In this document: piece after piece, positions 49,696-61,044 of the stretch
How positions within the stretch are numbered: position 1 is the first letter of the stretch
How the letters are laid out: each line of letters opens with the position of its first letter
Program-made: the position numbers and the translations under genes
NCBI GenBank assembly: GCA_009692265.1
Contig: SHZM01000004.1
Span: 26,153-90,152, forward strand
Source of the DNA: Gammaproteobacteria bacterium
GTDB taxonomy: Bacteria > Pseudomonadota > Gammaproteobacteria > Ga0077536
DNA length: 64,000 bases
Direction: 5' to 3'
Notes under the pieces: generated by a model
Told to the model about the DNA's origin: nothing
Databases searched by the model: none
What the model saw: the letters and a program-made list of their open reading frames with translations, nothing else

Positions 49696-50097
49696 CTATT
49701 TCTTGGTGCCGTCCGTATTAAGCGCGAATTCCGCGATGCGCCAACCTTTGGTCGTTTTCTTCACGCGAAACGTCCCGTCTGCAGTGGCGACGAAGCTCGA
49801 GCCAGTTGCGACCTTGAGCTTCAGGATATAGAGCTGAACGACCGCCTCCGCACCGGCCGGCGCAACCTTCAAGTTAGTCACGAAATGGCGCACGCCATTC
49901 TCCTGTCCCGCGGCAATATGCTCTTCCATGAATTTCTGGACCGCGGCGTGTCCCTTGAAATCACCATACGGCGCGCGAAACACGCCATCGTCGGCGAAGC
50001 CTGACGCGAAGCCGGCAGCGTCTTGCGCATCGATGCGTTGATAAAGTTCGGTAATCAACTCGTGAATCGCGAGTTTGTCGTCAGCAGTTAGGCTCAT
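49696..50097 (-). CDS. SnoaL-like / NTF2-fold protein
   Basis: KLAIHELITELYQRIDAQDAAGFASGFADDGVFRAPYGDFKGHAAVQKFMEEH. Confidence 0.88.
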   Translation of the reverse strand: MSLTADDKLAIHELITELYQRIDAQDAAGFASGFADDGVFRAPYGDFKGHAAVQKFMEEHIAAGQENGVRHFVTNLKVAPAGAEAVVQLYILKLKVATGSSFVATADGTFRVKKTTKGWRIAEFALNTDGTKK

Positions 50098-50171
50098 GGG
50101 AACTTTCCTTAGGTTTCGGCTCCAGGGATGGACTCGATGAAAGTGAACATTCGAACAGCGATGCTCAGTCG

Positions 50172-50924
50172 CTAATTCAGCTTGCCGTCGGCGCGTTCAA
50201 GAAAATTGACGAAGTAGTCGTTGAATTCGGGGACCTTCTGTTGAACAGCGTGGTTAGCACCGGGAATTATTCGGCGTTCGCCGCCGATCAAGTGTGCCAA
50301 TCGATCGGCAATCGCGGTGAACGCCTCGCTCCAATCGCCGCTGATCACGGCTTTCGTGTAATGACCCTCGGCCACTGCGCCGATCGGCACATCGCAGCGC
50401 CACGGCTCTTCGGTCGTCAAGTTTCGAATCGACATGGTAAGCTCCGGCGGCAGCGGCGATGGTAACTTCATCTCGTATTTCAACGCCCGTAAGAACCCTT
50501 CCACGAAGGCGGGCAAGTCGCCCGGAGCGGCGCTTGCCCAATGTTGTTTCAGGGCATTCGCGACCTCCGCCACCGCCGGCAGATCGACCGCTAACGGAAA
50601 CGCGGGCGGCTCTATTAACGTTAACGAATGGACTGCCTGTGGCCGTGCGCTCGCGGCGAGCATCGAGACGATGCCGCCCATGGAAGTCCCCACCAGATGT
50701 GCTCCGTCCCCGAGCAACTCGAGTACGTCCTGTGCATCAACTTCAAGATCTACTTTCGTAATCGGTGGATTGTTGCCATAGCCGCGCCGATAAGGAATGA
50801 ACACCTGATAGCGATCGGCCAGAAACGCTTGCTCCGAAAACGCCGCGAGACCTGCGCGCATGCTGCCGTGAACTAAAACGAGGCGTGGGCCCCGCGATCC
50901 CAGTCGCTCGACGTGCAAGGGCAT
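50172..50924 (-). CDS. Alpha/beta hydrolase
   Basis: RLVLVHGSMRAGLAAF...AHLVGTSMGGIVSMLAASARPQAVHSLTLIEPPAF...GANHAVQQ. Confidence 0.92.
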   Translation of the reverse strand: MPLHVERLGSRGPRLVLVHGSMRAGLAAFSEQAFLADRYQVFIPYRRGYGNNPPITKVDLEVDAQDVLELLGDGAHLVGTSMGGIVSMLAASARPQAVHSLTLIEPPAFPLAVDLPAVAEVANALKQHWASAAPGDLPAFVEGFLRALKYEMKLPSPLPPELTMSIRNLTTEEPWRCDVPIGAVAEGHYTKAVISGDWSEAFTAIADRLAHLIGGERRIIPGANHAVQQKVPEFNDYFVNFLERADGKLN

Positions 50925-50985
50925 TGTTGATCTCCTTTCGTTACTCTTGGGCTCGCGACGGCCTAAGCCGCCTCTGAATTTCCGC

Positions 50986-51402
50986 TCATTCGTGCGTGTA
51001 ATAATGAAGCTCGAACATCATGCACCCAGTATCGCTTTTGAAAGGACCGTGATAAACCCCCGCTGGACGACACGCGTAAGTTGGCGCTTGGAAACGTTCG
51101 CCGCCATTACCGTCCTTGTCGTTACCGACGATCATCTCGCCTTCAAGCAGATACACTTCTTCCCAGTGATCATGAATAAACGGGACTGTACTGAAGGTGC
51201 CGGGTGCCAATTTAAGAAGGCGCGAGCGCGAGCCTGTTTTATTCGTCTCATCAATATCACTCGACAAGATTTTTTGCTTGAATCCTTCGGGATATCCCGG
51301 CGGGGTTTCCCAGCCGGCAGCGAGATCGAGGTTGTGAAATTCGCGATGTGCTTTTTGATTGGGCGCGCTGGCGCGCCATGGCTTGGACATTTGGATCTCC
51401 AT
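50986..51402 (-). CDS. Cupin-domain protein
   Basis: LLKLAPGTFSTVPFIHDHWEEVYLLEGEMIVG...PAGVYHGPFKSDTGCMMFELHYY. Confidence 0.85.
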   Translation of the reverse strand: MEIQMSKPWRASAPNQKAHREFHNLDLAAGWETPPGYPEGFKQKILSSDIDETNKTGSRSRLLKLAPGTFSTVPFIHDHWEEVYLLEGEMIVGNDKDGNGGERFQAPTYACRPAGVYHGPFKSDTGCMMFELHYYTHE

Positions 51403-52883
51403 TATTGAGCTAGCGCTAGGGCTGGATTCATCGAGACTCCGGCGGGGTTGGGGTAACTGTCGAGGATTCCGTCGACGATTGCTTCAAAGTCGTGCCACGG
51501 ACATTCGCGATCGTTATGCCCCTTAATCACAAACGGCGCGCCCGCATAGAATTTCTCGTACTGGAAATGACGGCTCGCGAACTCGGTTCCAAGCAGATCC
51601 CACGCGAGCTTAAATAATTTCATTCGCGACACCGCATCTTGCTGCGAGGTCTGAAGATAACGCTCGAACAACCCCGCCAGCGCGGGATCGTCCATCACCG
51701 AAGAATCGGCCGGCATCTGGAACATGCCGCCACCGAGAAGTTCGCGCACGGTATTGCTGATATCCCAATAATTTCGCGTGCAGAAATCGAGCGCCGCGTA
51801 CATATGACGGCGATTGAAACAGACATAGCCGTCGGCAAGGATTTCGCGGTTCTGGATTTGACCGTAAATTATTCCGGATAACGCAGCTTCGTGAGCCGCC
51901 AAATCTCCCAAAATGGCGCGCACAACCGGATTGTCATGCGCCGCATTGGCTTTCGCGATCTTGCTCGCGATCCCAAGAATGAGCTGCAACCGTGACCAAA
52001 ATCTGACATTCGATTGGTGATTACCATAAGTGTGCGCGGGGGTCTCGTGATAAATCGCGCGTGAGCGCTCAATGTCGTTGTAAGTAAACACGTTCTCCCA
52101 CGGAACAAACACGTCTTCGAAAATGACGAGAGAATCAGTTTCATCGAAACGGTACGCCAAGGGGCTGTCGAATTCAGATTTCGCGTCGCGCTCGTACGAA
52201 GTTCGCGACCACAGCGATAAACCAGGTGCGTTGATCGGCACCGTGCACGTAATCGATGCCTTCGCCTGATCGGGCTTGAGCGGAAAGATATTACCGACCC
52301 AGACTTCGTTAGCGAAAACGGCACCCGTCGCGAGCATTTTCACTCCGTTCAGAATCACCCCGGCGTGGGTTTCCGCGGTGACCGTGAGATTGTTGCTGGC
52401 CACTTGGGACGGTCCCGAAGTTCGCGCGCCCTGCGGCGGGATGATCGCATAACAGACGTAGAGATCGTCGCGTTTGAGGCGCGCGTAGTAATCGAGCAAG
52501 TGGCGATCGTAGGGCTTATCACCGGTTTTAAATGCCTCGGGGTTCATCGCCATCCCGGTCACGAAGCTTGCGACGTGGTCCGGAGAACGGCCGAAGAGTC
52601 CATGTGTTTTCTGGGAGATTAGCCGGTGGGCATTGAGGCGTCGCTCGAGATCTTCCCGCGAGCGCGCTTTAAGCAAATAGGCGCGGTAGGTTTCATTACC
52701 TTCGGTGACGACAATGGTATCGCGAGTCGCGGGATCGAACGCGAGATCAAACAGGCCAGCGACAGTCCGCGCGGCGCGCCGGAAAGCCGGGTGCGTCGTG
52801 ACGTCGGTGATGAGTTCGCCACCGATATAAATGCGTCGACCGTCGCGCAGCGATGCGAGGTAGTCTTGTCCGGTTCGTAGCAT
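51402..52883 (-). CDS. 4-hydroxyphenylacetate 3-monooxygenase (HpaB) family FAD-dependent hydroxylase
   Basis: MLRTGQDYLASLRDGRRIYIGGELITDVTTHPAFRRAARTVAGLFDLA...GNHQSNVRFWSRLQLILGIASKIA. Confidence 0.93.
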   Translation of the reverse strand: MLRTGQDYLASLRDGRRIYIGGELITDVTTHPAFRRAARTVAGLFDLAFDPATRDTIVVTEGNETYRAYLLKARSREDLERRLNAHRLISQKTHGLFGRSPDHVASFVTGMAMNPEAFKTGDKPYDRHLLDYYARLKRDDLYVCYAIIPPQGARTSGPSQVASNNLTVTAETHAGVILNGVKMLATGAVFANEVWVGNIFPLKPDQAKASITCTVPINAPGLSLWSRTSYERDAKSEFDSPLAYRFDETDSLVIFEDVFVPWENVFTYNDIERSRAIYHETPAHTYGNHQSNVRFWSRLQLILGIASKIAKANAAHDNPVVRAILGDLAAHEAALSGIIYGQIQNREILADGYVCFNRRHMYAALDFCTRNYWDISNTVRELLGGGMFQMPADSSVMDDPALAGLFERYLQTSQQDAVSRMKLFKLAWDLLGTEFASRHFQYEKFYAGAPFVIKGHNDRECPWHDFEAIVDGILDSYPNPAGVSMNPALALAQ

Positions 52884-52930
52884 GGATCGGGCCTCTGCGC
52901 AGGCTCGGTGAGTGCCGAGCGGTGATTGAA

Positions 52931-52957
52931 TTATTAATTTAGTTTATAAAATAATAA
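52931..52957. promoter_or_regulatory. AT-rich operator-like sequence upstream of the hpaB-like gene
   Basis: ttattaatttagtttataaaataataa; similar to 53725..53748. Confidence 0.4.
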
Positions 52958-53012
52958 CCCAAATTTCTCGCCTGTCAAGGTACCTGCGGCGAGAGGCCGT
53001 TAGGAGGGGGCG

Positions 53013-53684
53013 TCAACTGGCGATCTCGATGGCCTTTATGCGGTAGCTGTGTCGAAGGATGAGGCCGCACACTGGATCCTCGAGTTCGAATCGCTCACCG
53101 AATTCCATCCCGTCGCGAAGCGCTAATGTTCCGCAAGACATCGCCGTGCCGGGTGAGAAGTCACCTCCGCTTCGTTCGTAGCGCGCGATTAAATCCTCTG
53201 GCGCTAACATGCCCGTGACGCAGCCTTCCTGGTAGAGGCGTCGTCGCCCGTTGAGCACAGAGTAGGAACGCAGAATCAACTGATCCCACTGCGGTATTAC
53301 AGCAGACAAGGGCCACGCCCTGGCGGAGGCCGGTTTCGCGCAAACCTGCTTGGAATGGTGTACCGACGTCGCCTCAAGCCAGCGATCGGTGTGATCGGAG
53401 CCGACAGTGACGAAGAGTCCTTCGGAAGTTTTAAGCAGCACGAACTCGACTTCACCACTGGTCTGTAATCCTACGACTCCGATCTCGGTCGCGGTGGTCA
53501 TTAGGGAAGGGAACACTTCGTAGAACACCGGGACGGTACTCGGTGGTTTCACCCCGATTACCTGTAATTCCTCGATGTGCTTGCGCACCTGTTGCGGATC
53601 GCGGCCGGTCCAGCCGGCGATTACAAACTTGTGAATCGATTCAATCGGAGTCGCCACGGTGGCTTGCGGTTGTTGGAAGGTCAT
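53013..53684 (-). CDS. DUF2848 family protein
   Basis: HKFVIAGWTGRDPQQVRKHIEELQVIGVKPPSTVPVFYEV...GVVGLQTSGEVEFVLL...VGSDHTDRWLE. Confidence 0.88.
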   Translation of the reverse strand: MTFQQPQATVATPIESIHKFVIAGWTGRDPQQVRKHIEELQVIGVKPPSTVPVFYEVFPSLMTTATEIGVVGLQTSGEVEFVLLKTSEGLFVTVGSDHTDRWLEATSVHHSKQVCAKPASARAWPLSAVIPQWDQLILRSYSVLNGRRRLYQEGCVTGMLAPEDLIARYERSGGDFSPGTAMSCGTLALRDGMEFGERFELEDPVCGLILRHSYRIKAIEIAS

Positions 53685-53724
53685 TACGATTCCCCTGTAC
53701 TTTGGGGCTTGGTGGGGAGGTGTT

Positions 53725-53748
53725 GATTAATTTATAGTATAAATAAAT
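53725..53748. promoter_or_regulatory. Palindromic AT-rich operator-like site between DUF2848 gene and marR
   Basis: gattaatttatagtataaataaat contains the palindrome TTTATA-g-TATAAA. Confidence 0.45.
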
Positions 53749-53814
53749 GCGGACTCAACCAATTAGTTTCTGTGCCTAGACGATGGCGAGGAGTCCGAAG
53801 GGAAGGGGAAGAAC

Positions 53815-54390
53815 TTGACTACTAGGAAACCCGCTGAAGTCAGCGCTTCGCGACGTCACGAAGCCAAATCGAAACCGCCGCTTACCGTCTCTCGCGCGGC
53901 ACTTCTTGCCGATGGCAGTGACGCTTTATTTCGGAGCTTCCTGCATAACTTGCTCGCGTTCTCCAGTCGCGTTGAAACGATTCGCTACGCGTTCGGAAAA
54001 TTGGTCGGACTTTCTGGCGTTCGCTACTCCGTGTTGATTTCAATTTTCCATCTGGAAGGCGAGGAGGGAGTTGCAGTCGGGGATGTGGCGGCGCACCTAC
54101 ATCTTGGACTCGCTACCCTCACGGTCGAGACGAATACTCTGGCGGAGCAGGAGTTAATCGTGAAACAAAATGATCCGCGCGATCGCCGCCGCGTGCTATT
54201 ACGGCTCACCCCGCGCGGCGTGAGCCTGATTGAAGACCTTGCGCCGGTGCAGCGGCAGGTCAACGATGAATTGTTTAGGGCGCTTTCGAAAGTCGATTTC
54301 GAGCGCGTTTCGGATCTACTCGAACGTCTCATTCCCTGTGGCGACCGCGCGGTATCAGTGGTGCGCGAAATCGCCGACGAAAAGAGTTAG
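53815..54390 (+). CDS. MarR-family transcriptional regulator
   Basis: GVRYSVLISIFHLEGEEGVAVGDVAAHLHLGLATLTVETNTLAEQELIVKQNDPRDRRRVLLRLTPRG. Confidence 0.93.
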   Translation: MTTRKPAEVSASRRHEAKSKPPLTVSRAALLADGSDALFRSFLHNLLAFSSRVETIRYAFGKLVGLSGVRYSVLISIFHLEGEEGVAVGDVAAHLHLGLATLTVETNTLAEQELIVKQNDPRDRRRVLLRLTPRGVSLIEDLAPVQRQVNDELFRALSKVDFERVSDLLERLIPCGDRAVSVVREIADEKS

Positions 54391-54395
54391 GACAA

Positions 54396-55895
<1,500 letters not shown>

Positions 55896-56001
55896 CGGCG
55901 GCAGTATCCCACAGCCTCACGCGGATCTCGGAAGTGGCGCGTTACACAACGGCAACAATGCGCAGCTGGCTATCGAATAATAGTTCAACTATTCTCGAAT
56001 C

Positions 56002-56355
56002 ATGGAAACGAATGAAGTTATTAAAGCTTTTGCCGCGCTGGCGCAGGACACGCGGTTACGAATTTATCGATTTTTGATCGAAGCGGGCCCCGCCGGGCAG
56101 CCGGTCGGGGAGATCGGGGCCGAGCTCGGCACATCACCGGCGACGCTGTCGTTTCATTTAAAGGAATTGAGCCATGCCGGGCTGATTAACGCACGGCAAG
56201 CGGGGCGCTTCATTTATTACGCAGCTGATTTTGCACAGATGAACGCCGTAATTGCGTTTTTGACGGACAACTGCTGCGCGCGTGACGGCACGTGCTGTGT
56301 GCCTGTGACGAGAACCTCGAAGGTCCGCGCTAGAACCCTGAAAGCTGCACGATGA
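56002..56355 (+). CDS. arsR: ArsR-family transcriptional regulator
   Basis: AFAALAQDTRLRIYRFLIEAGPAGQPVGEIGAELGTSPATLSFHLKELSHAGLINARQAGRFIYYAADF...NCCARDGTCC. Confidence 0.93.
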   Translation: METNEVIKAFAALAQDTRLRIYRFLIEAGPAGQPVGEIGAELGTSPATLSFHLKELSHAGLINARQAGRFIYYAADFAQMNAVIAFLTDNCCARDGTCCVPVTRTSKVRARTLKAAR

Positions 56356-56397
56356 CTGGTAATCGGCAGCGATTAGCGAAGAGGCATCGTGTGAACG

Positions 56398-56943
56398 ATG
56401 CCAATGTTGAGTATCGAAAATACCTTAAGGAGTACGCCGATGAAACGTTTTCATGTGCACGTCGCGGTCGATGACCTGGCCGCCAGTATTCGCTTTTATT
56501 CAACGGTGTTTGGACAGGATCCCAATGTCGAGAAACCCGACTACGCCAAGTGGATGCTGGAGGATCCGCGAGTGAATTTCGCGATCTCCCACCAAGACCA
56601 TTCGAAAGCGGGGCTCAACCACCTCGGCGTGCAAGTCGAGACCGGCGACGAGTTAGCCGCGCTCCGCGAGCAGCTTTTAGTCGCCGATGCGGGCTTGGTC
56701 AGCGAAGAAAATACCGCGTGCTGTTATGTACGCTCGGATAAACACTGGGTCACCGATCCGAGCGGCATCGCCTGGGAGTCGTTTCATACCCTGAGCACTA
56801 TTCCCGTCTTCGGCGATCACACCGACCTGTCGTCGGTGGCAACCGCAGAGTGCTGCACTCCCGAGATGAAAGCGAGCCCCGAGTCGTGTTGTATTCCGCT
56901 CCAGCGCGAGGCGGGTACCAGCAACGCTAAATGTTGCGGGTGA
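56398..56943 (+). CDS. arsI: ArsI/CadI family VOC metalloenzyme (organoarsenical C-As lyase-like)
   Basis: MKRFHVHVAVDDLAASIRFYSTVFGQDPNVEKPDYAKWMLEDPRVNFAIS...NTACCYVRSDKHWVTDPSGIAWESF; Cys-rich C-terminus ECC..SCC..KCCG. Confidence 0.9.
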   Translation: MPMLSIENTLRSTPMKRFHVHVAVDDLAASIRFYSTVFGQDPNVEKPDYAKWMLEDPRVNFAISHQDHSKAGLNHLGVQVETGDELAALREQLLVADAGLVSEENTACCYVRSDKHWVTDPSGIAWESFHTLSTIPVFGDHTDLSSVATAECCTPEMKASPESCCIPLQREAGTSNAKCCG

Positions 56944-56947
56944 CCGG

Positions 56948-57619
56948 GTGCCGATAAGTTTGGCGCGACGACTAGCCGCGGAGGCACTCGGCACCGCGTT
57001 ACTGCTGGCGACGGTGATCGGCTCCGGCATCATAGGCGAGGGCCTGGCGGACGGAAACGTCGCGCTCGCCCTGCTGGCTAATAGCTTAGCAACAGGCTGC
57101 GTGCTTGCCGGGTTGATTGCAACGCTAGGCCCACTGTCGGGCGCACATTTCAACCCAGCGGTGACGATCGCCTTCGCGGTGCGACGGGAGTTTGCGTGGC
57201 GCGACGTGCCGCCTTATGTCCTCGTGCAGATTAGCGCGGCCTTTTTAGGGGTCGCAGTCGCGCACGGAATATTCGACGAGGCGCTCTTTACAGCGTCGAC
57301 TCACCTACGCACTGGTTCAGCGCAATGGTTTAGCGAATTCGTCGCAACCTTTGGCCTGCTTTCGATCATCTGGGCTGGTACCCGCCAGCGGCTTGCTGCG
57401 ACTCCGTATTTGATTGCCGTCTATATCACCGGTGCCTATTGGTTCACGGCTTCCACTTCATTCGCGAATCCGGCCGTGACGATGGCGCGCGCCGCGAGTG
57501 AAACGTTTGCCGGCATTGCACCGGAGAACGTGAGTGGCTTCATCTTCGCACAGTTCGCCGGTGCGCTGGCGGCGACTTGGCTATGGCGCTGGTTGTGCCC
57601 TGCGTCGAATTCCGATTAA
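56948..57619 (+). CDS. Aquaporin/MIP family channel in ars cluster (AqpS-like)
   Basis: LSGAHFNPAVTIAFAVRR and STSFANPAVTMARAASETFAGI (two NPA motifs); GTG start 5 nt after arsI. Confidence 0.92.
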   Translation: MPISLARRLAAEALGTALLLATVIGSGIIGEGLADGNVALALLANSLATGCVLAGLIATLGPLSGAHFNPAVTIAFAVRREFAWRDVPPYVLVQISAAFLGVAVAHGIFDEALFTASTHLRTGSAQWFSEFVATFGLLSIIWAGTRQRLAATPYLIAVYITGAYWFTASTSFANPAVTMARAASETFAGIAPENVSGFIFAQFAGALAATWLWRWLCPASNSD

Positions 57620-57735
57620 CCGGATAGGGACGAAATTGCCGTTCCAGGCAGTCTGGTCCGCAAGGTGACGTCATTCGCCTGCTCGGCTAAAGTGCGGCCC
57701 TTATCAATTTAAATCGTCGCCCGAGGAGATCTCTC

Positions 57736-58914
57736 ATGACTGAAGCCGTAATCGTTTCCACTGCCCGTACGCCGCTGTGCAAAAGTTGGCGCGGATCCTT
57801 GAACATGACCCATGGCGCGACAATGGCGGGGCACGTTGTAAAAGCCGCGGTTGAACGGGCTGGGATCGAACCCGGCGAAGTCGACGATGTAATTTTGGGC
57901 TGCGCGAATCCAGAAGGCGCAACCGGCTGGGACATCGCGCGGCAAGCCGCGTTGCGCGCCGGCATGCCAGTGTCGGTCTCCGGCATGACCGTCAATCGTT
58001 TTTGCTCCTCTGGCTTGCAAACGGTCGCGCTCGCCGCGCAGCGGATTCTCACTGGCGAAGCTGAGTGCTATGTCGCCGGCGGCGTGGAATCGATTTCGTG
58101 CGTGCAAAATGAAATGAACAAGTACATGGTCGAAGACGAGTGGCTCAAGGCGAATAAACCTGCGGTGTATTGGCCGATGCTCCAGACCGCCGAGAATGTC
58201 GCACAGCGCTATAAAATCGGCCGCGAAGCACAGGACCGCTTCGGCGTCGAGTCGCAGATCAAGGCGAGCAAGGCGCGCGCCGAGGGGAAATTCAAGGACG
58301 AAATCGCGCCGATCACCATCAAAATGAAAATCATCGATAAAAACACCGGCCTCGAATCATTCCGCGAGGTAACCGCGAGCGAAGACGAAGGGATCCGCGC
58401 CGATACAACTTATGAAGGTGTCTCTGTGATTAAACCCGCCGTGGAAGGCGGCTGCATCGCAGCCGGCAACGCCAGCCAGTTCTCGGACGGCGCCGCAGTC
58501 CAGGTCCTGATGAGCGATAGTCTCGCGGCGAAAAAGGGCTTACAGCCGATGGGGATCTTCCGCGGATTCGCGGTGGCGGGTTGCGAGCCTGATGAAATGG
58601 GCATCGGCCCAGTCTTCGCGGTGCCGAAGTTATTGAAAGCCGCCGGCATGAATGTGCAAGACATCGGGCTGTGGGAATTGAACGAAGCCTTCGCGGTGCA
58701 AGTGATCTACTGCCGCGACAAACTCGGGATCCCGAGCGAGCGCTTAAACGTTAACGGCGGCGCGATTGCGGTGGGACATCCCTACGGGATGACGGGCAGT
58801 CGTCTGGTCGGTCATGCGTTGATCGAAGGCAAGCGGCGCGGTGTTAAATACGTGGTCGTGACGATGTGTGTTGGCACCGGTATGGGTGCGGCGGGCTTAT
58901 TTGAAGTTTGCTGA
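57736..58914 (+). CDS. Acetyl-CoA acyltransferase (thiolase)
   Basis: [19 protein letters not shown]...[18 protein letters not shown]...[25 protein letters not shown]...[16 protein letters not shown]. Confidence 0.96.
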   Translation: MTEAVIVSTARTPLCKSWRGSLNMTHGATMAGHVVKAAVERAGIEPGEVDDVILGCANPEGATGWDIARQAALRAGMPVSVSGMTVNRFCSSGLQTVALAAQRILTGEAECYVAGGVESISCVQNEMNKYMVEDEWLKANKPAVYWPMLQTAENVAQRYKIGREAQDRFGVESQIKASKARAEGKFKDEIAPITIKMKIIDKNTGLESFREVTASEDEGIRADTTYEGVSVIKPAVEGGCIAAGNASQFSDGAAVQVLMSDSLAAKKGLQPMGIFRGFAVAGCEPDEMGIGPVFAVPKLLKAAGMNVQDIGLWELNEAFAVQVIYCRDKLGIPSERLNVNGGAIAVGHPYGMTGSRLVGHALIEGKRRGVKYVVVTMCVGTGMGAAGLFEVC

Positions 58915-58960
58915 ACGGGAGATGCCGGATATTAGCTAACCGTTTCGTGCACGTGTTACA

Positions 58961-58992
58961 GCCGTTCGCCCGAAGGTTCAAGGGCGAACGGC
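58961..58992. terminator. Bidirectional hairpin between convergent thiolase and aroG
   Basis: gccgttcgccc - 10 nt - gggcgaacggc, perfect 11-bp stem. Confidence 0.6.
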
Positions 58993-59010
58993 ACGTTCCC
59001 GCACTGCCAC

Positions 59011-60069
59011 CTACCCTCTGCGTCTCGCCGCGGCTTCAGCCAAGCGCCCAAGCAAGTCCGCCGTATCATCCCAGTTGATACAGGCATCCGTAATGCTCTG
59101 CCCATAGGTCAAGGTCTGACCCGGTCGAGACTCTTGACGGCCCGCGACCAGAAAGCTTTCAATCATGATGCCGACGATTCGCCGATCACCAGCGCCGACC
59201 TGCGCCGCCACCTCGTCGCCGACCGCGATTTGTCGTTGATGATCTTTACGGCTATTGGCGTGACTGACATCGACGATCAGATTCGGCCGTAATTTCGCGG
59301 CAGTCATACGCTCTGCCGCGGCCGCCACCGCCGCTGCGCTGTAATTTGGCTCTTTCGTGCCACCGCGCAAGATGACATGGCAATCGGGGTTCCCGGCAGT
59401 CGCGATCACCGCTACCGTGCCCGCTTTGGTCACACCCAGGAAATGATGTGGATGCGAGGCGGCTTGGGCGGCGTCGATAGCGACCTGCACGCTGCCGTCG
59501 GTACCGTTCTTAAAGCCAATCGGACATGACAAACCGGAGGCCAGTTCGCGATGAACCTGGCTTTCGGTGGTGCGCGCACCGATCGCGCCCCAGGCGACGA
59601 GATCGGCCACGTACTGCGGGCTGATTGGATCGAGAAACTCCGTGCCCACTGGCAGCCCAAGCTCGTTAATCGCAAGCAGTAAACCACGCGCGATATGCAG
59701 CCCGTCGTTGATGCGGTAACTGTTATCCAGGCCTGGGTCATTGACTAGGCCTTTCCACCCGACGGTGGTGCGCGGCTTTTCAAAATAGCTGCGCATCACG
59801 ATGAATAGCTCGCTGTTCAGGGTTTGTGCTCGTTCATGTAGGCGTGCGGCGTAATCGCGCGCCGCGAGTGGATCGTGAATTGAACAGGGTCCCACAATAC
59901 AAATCAGCCGTGGATCACGGCCAGCGAGGATATCGCGCAAACTGCGTCGCGCTGACAATACCGTGTCGGCGGCACGCGGACTCAGCGGCAGATCGCGCGC
60001 CAAAATACTCGGTGCGATCACATCCGTGGTGCCGATTACCCGAACATCGTCTGTCTGTGGTGCGCTCAT
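59011..60069 (-). CDS. aroG: 3-deoxy-7-phosphoheptulonate synthase (type I, AroG family)
   Basis: LICIVGPCSIHDPLAARDYAARL...VMRSYFEKPRTTVGWKGLVNDPGLDNSYRINDGLHIARGLLLAINELGLPVGTEFLDPISPQY. Confidence 0.97.
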   Translation of the reverse strand: MSAPQTDDVRVIGTTDVIAPSILARDLPLSPRAADTVLSARRSLRDILAGRDPRLICIVGPCSIHDPLAARDYAARLHERAQTLNSELFIVMRSYFEKPRTTVGWKGLVNDPGLDNSYRINDGLHIARGLLLAINELGLPVGTEFLDPISPQYVADLVAWGAIGARTTESQVHRELASGLSCPIGFKNGTDGSVQVAIDAAQAASHPHHFLGVTKAGTVAVIATAGNPDCHVILRGGTKEPNYSAAAVAAAAERMTAAKLRPNLIVDVSHANSRKDHQRQIAVGDEVAAQVGAGDRRIVGIMIESFLVAGRQESRPGQTLTYGQSITDACINWDDTADLLGRLAEAAARRRG

Positions 60070-60269
60070 GCGTTTTCCCCGGCTAAGTATTGAGGCGTGC
60101 TCAGGATAGCCGCATCGCGCGCAACAGTCGCGGGGGGAAACGCTGTTGATGCAACCGCGCTCGCCCGGTTGGTATGCACTGATTACAGTGGGGAGGCTGA
60201 AGATTGATTGTATGTAACTGTTGTTCGCTCCAGAATCGCCGCCTACCGCACTCTACGAGGACCTCTACC

Positions 60270-60932
60270 ATGACTACATCCCCGAAACCGCGAACACTTG
60301 GCGCGATCCTTTATCCTGATTTCGAGCTGCTCGATTATTACGGTCCGTTAGAGATGTTCGGCTCGACCGGAAACGGTCTGAAGATAGTCACCATCGCGCA
60401 GAAAGCTGGGCCGGTTCCTTCGGTGCAGGGTCCGTGCACCGTCGCTGAATTCGATTTCGCGCACGCCCCTGCGCTCGATATGATTCTATTACCGGGCGGC
60501 ATCGGCACGATGGAACAACTCGGAAATACCGCGATGCTGGAGTTTCTCCAAGCACAGGCCGCGCGAACCGAAATCGTGATGTCCGTGTGTTCAGGCTCCG
60601 CGATTTTGGCGAAAGCAGGACTCCTCGATGGCCGCCGTGCGACTTCCAATAAGCTGTTCTTCAACCTCGCGACCGCGCAAAGCAGCAAGGTTCAGTGGGT
60701 GGAGCAGGCGCGCTGGGTTGAAGACGGTAAATTTGTCACCTCCTCCGGCGTTTCGGCGGGCACGGACATGGCGTTGGGGGTCATCGCGAAATTGTACGGT
60801 CGCGCGCACGCGGAAAAGGTCGCGGTCATGACGGAGTACGAATGGCAGTCGGATTCCACGCGCGATCCGTTCAGCCAGTATGTGAATCAAGGCGACATGC
60901 ACGAGTATCTCGCGATGATCGGACGCGCTTAG
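60270..60932 (+). CDS. DJ-1/PfpI family protein
   Basis: TLGAILYPDFELLDYYGPLEMFG...MILLPGGIGTMEQL...EIVMSVCSGSAILAKAGLLDGRRAT. Confidence 0.93.
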   Translation: MTTSPKPRTLGAILYPDFELLDYYGPLEMFGSTGNGLKIVTIAQKAGPVPSVQGPCTVAEFDFAHAPALDMILLPGGIGTMEQLGNTAMLEFLQAQAARTEIVMSVCSGSAILAKAGLLDGRRATSNKLFFNLATAQSSKVQWVEQARWVEDGKFVTSSGVSAGTDMALGVIAKLYGRAHAEKVAVMTEYEWQSDSTRDPFSQYVNQGDMHEYLAMIGRA

Positions 60933-61044
60933 GACGCGCCCGTTCAACTGTCGCTTCTAAATAGTTATGTCAGTGCCTCATTCCGCGCCGGTGCTGCGCC
61001 CTGTCGAGCATCAAGAGACGCCTATTTGCGCTCTGCTATTTAGG

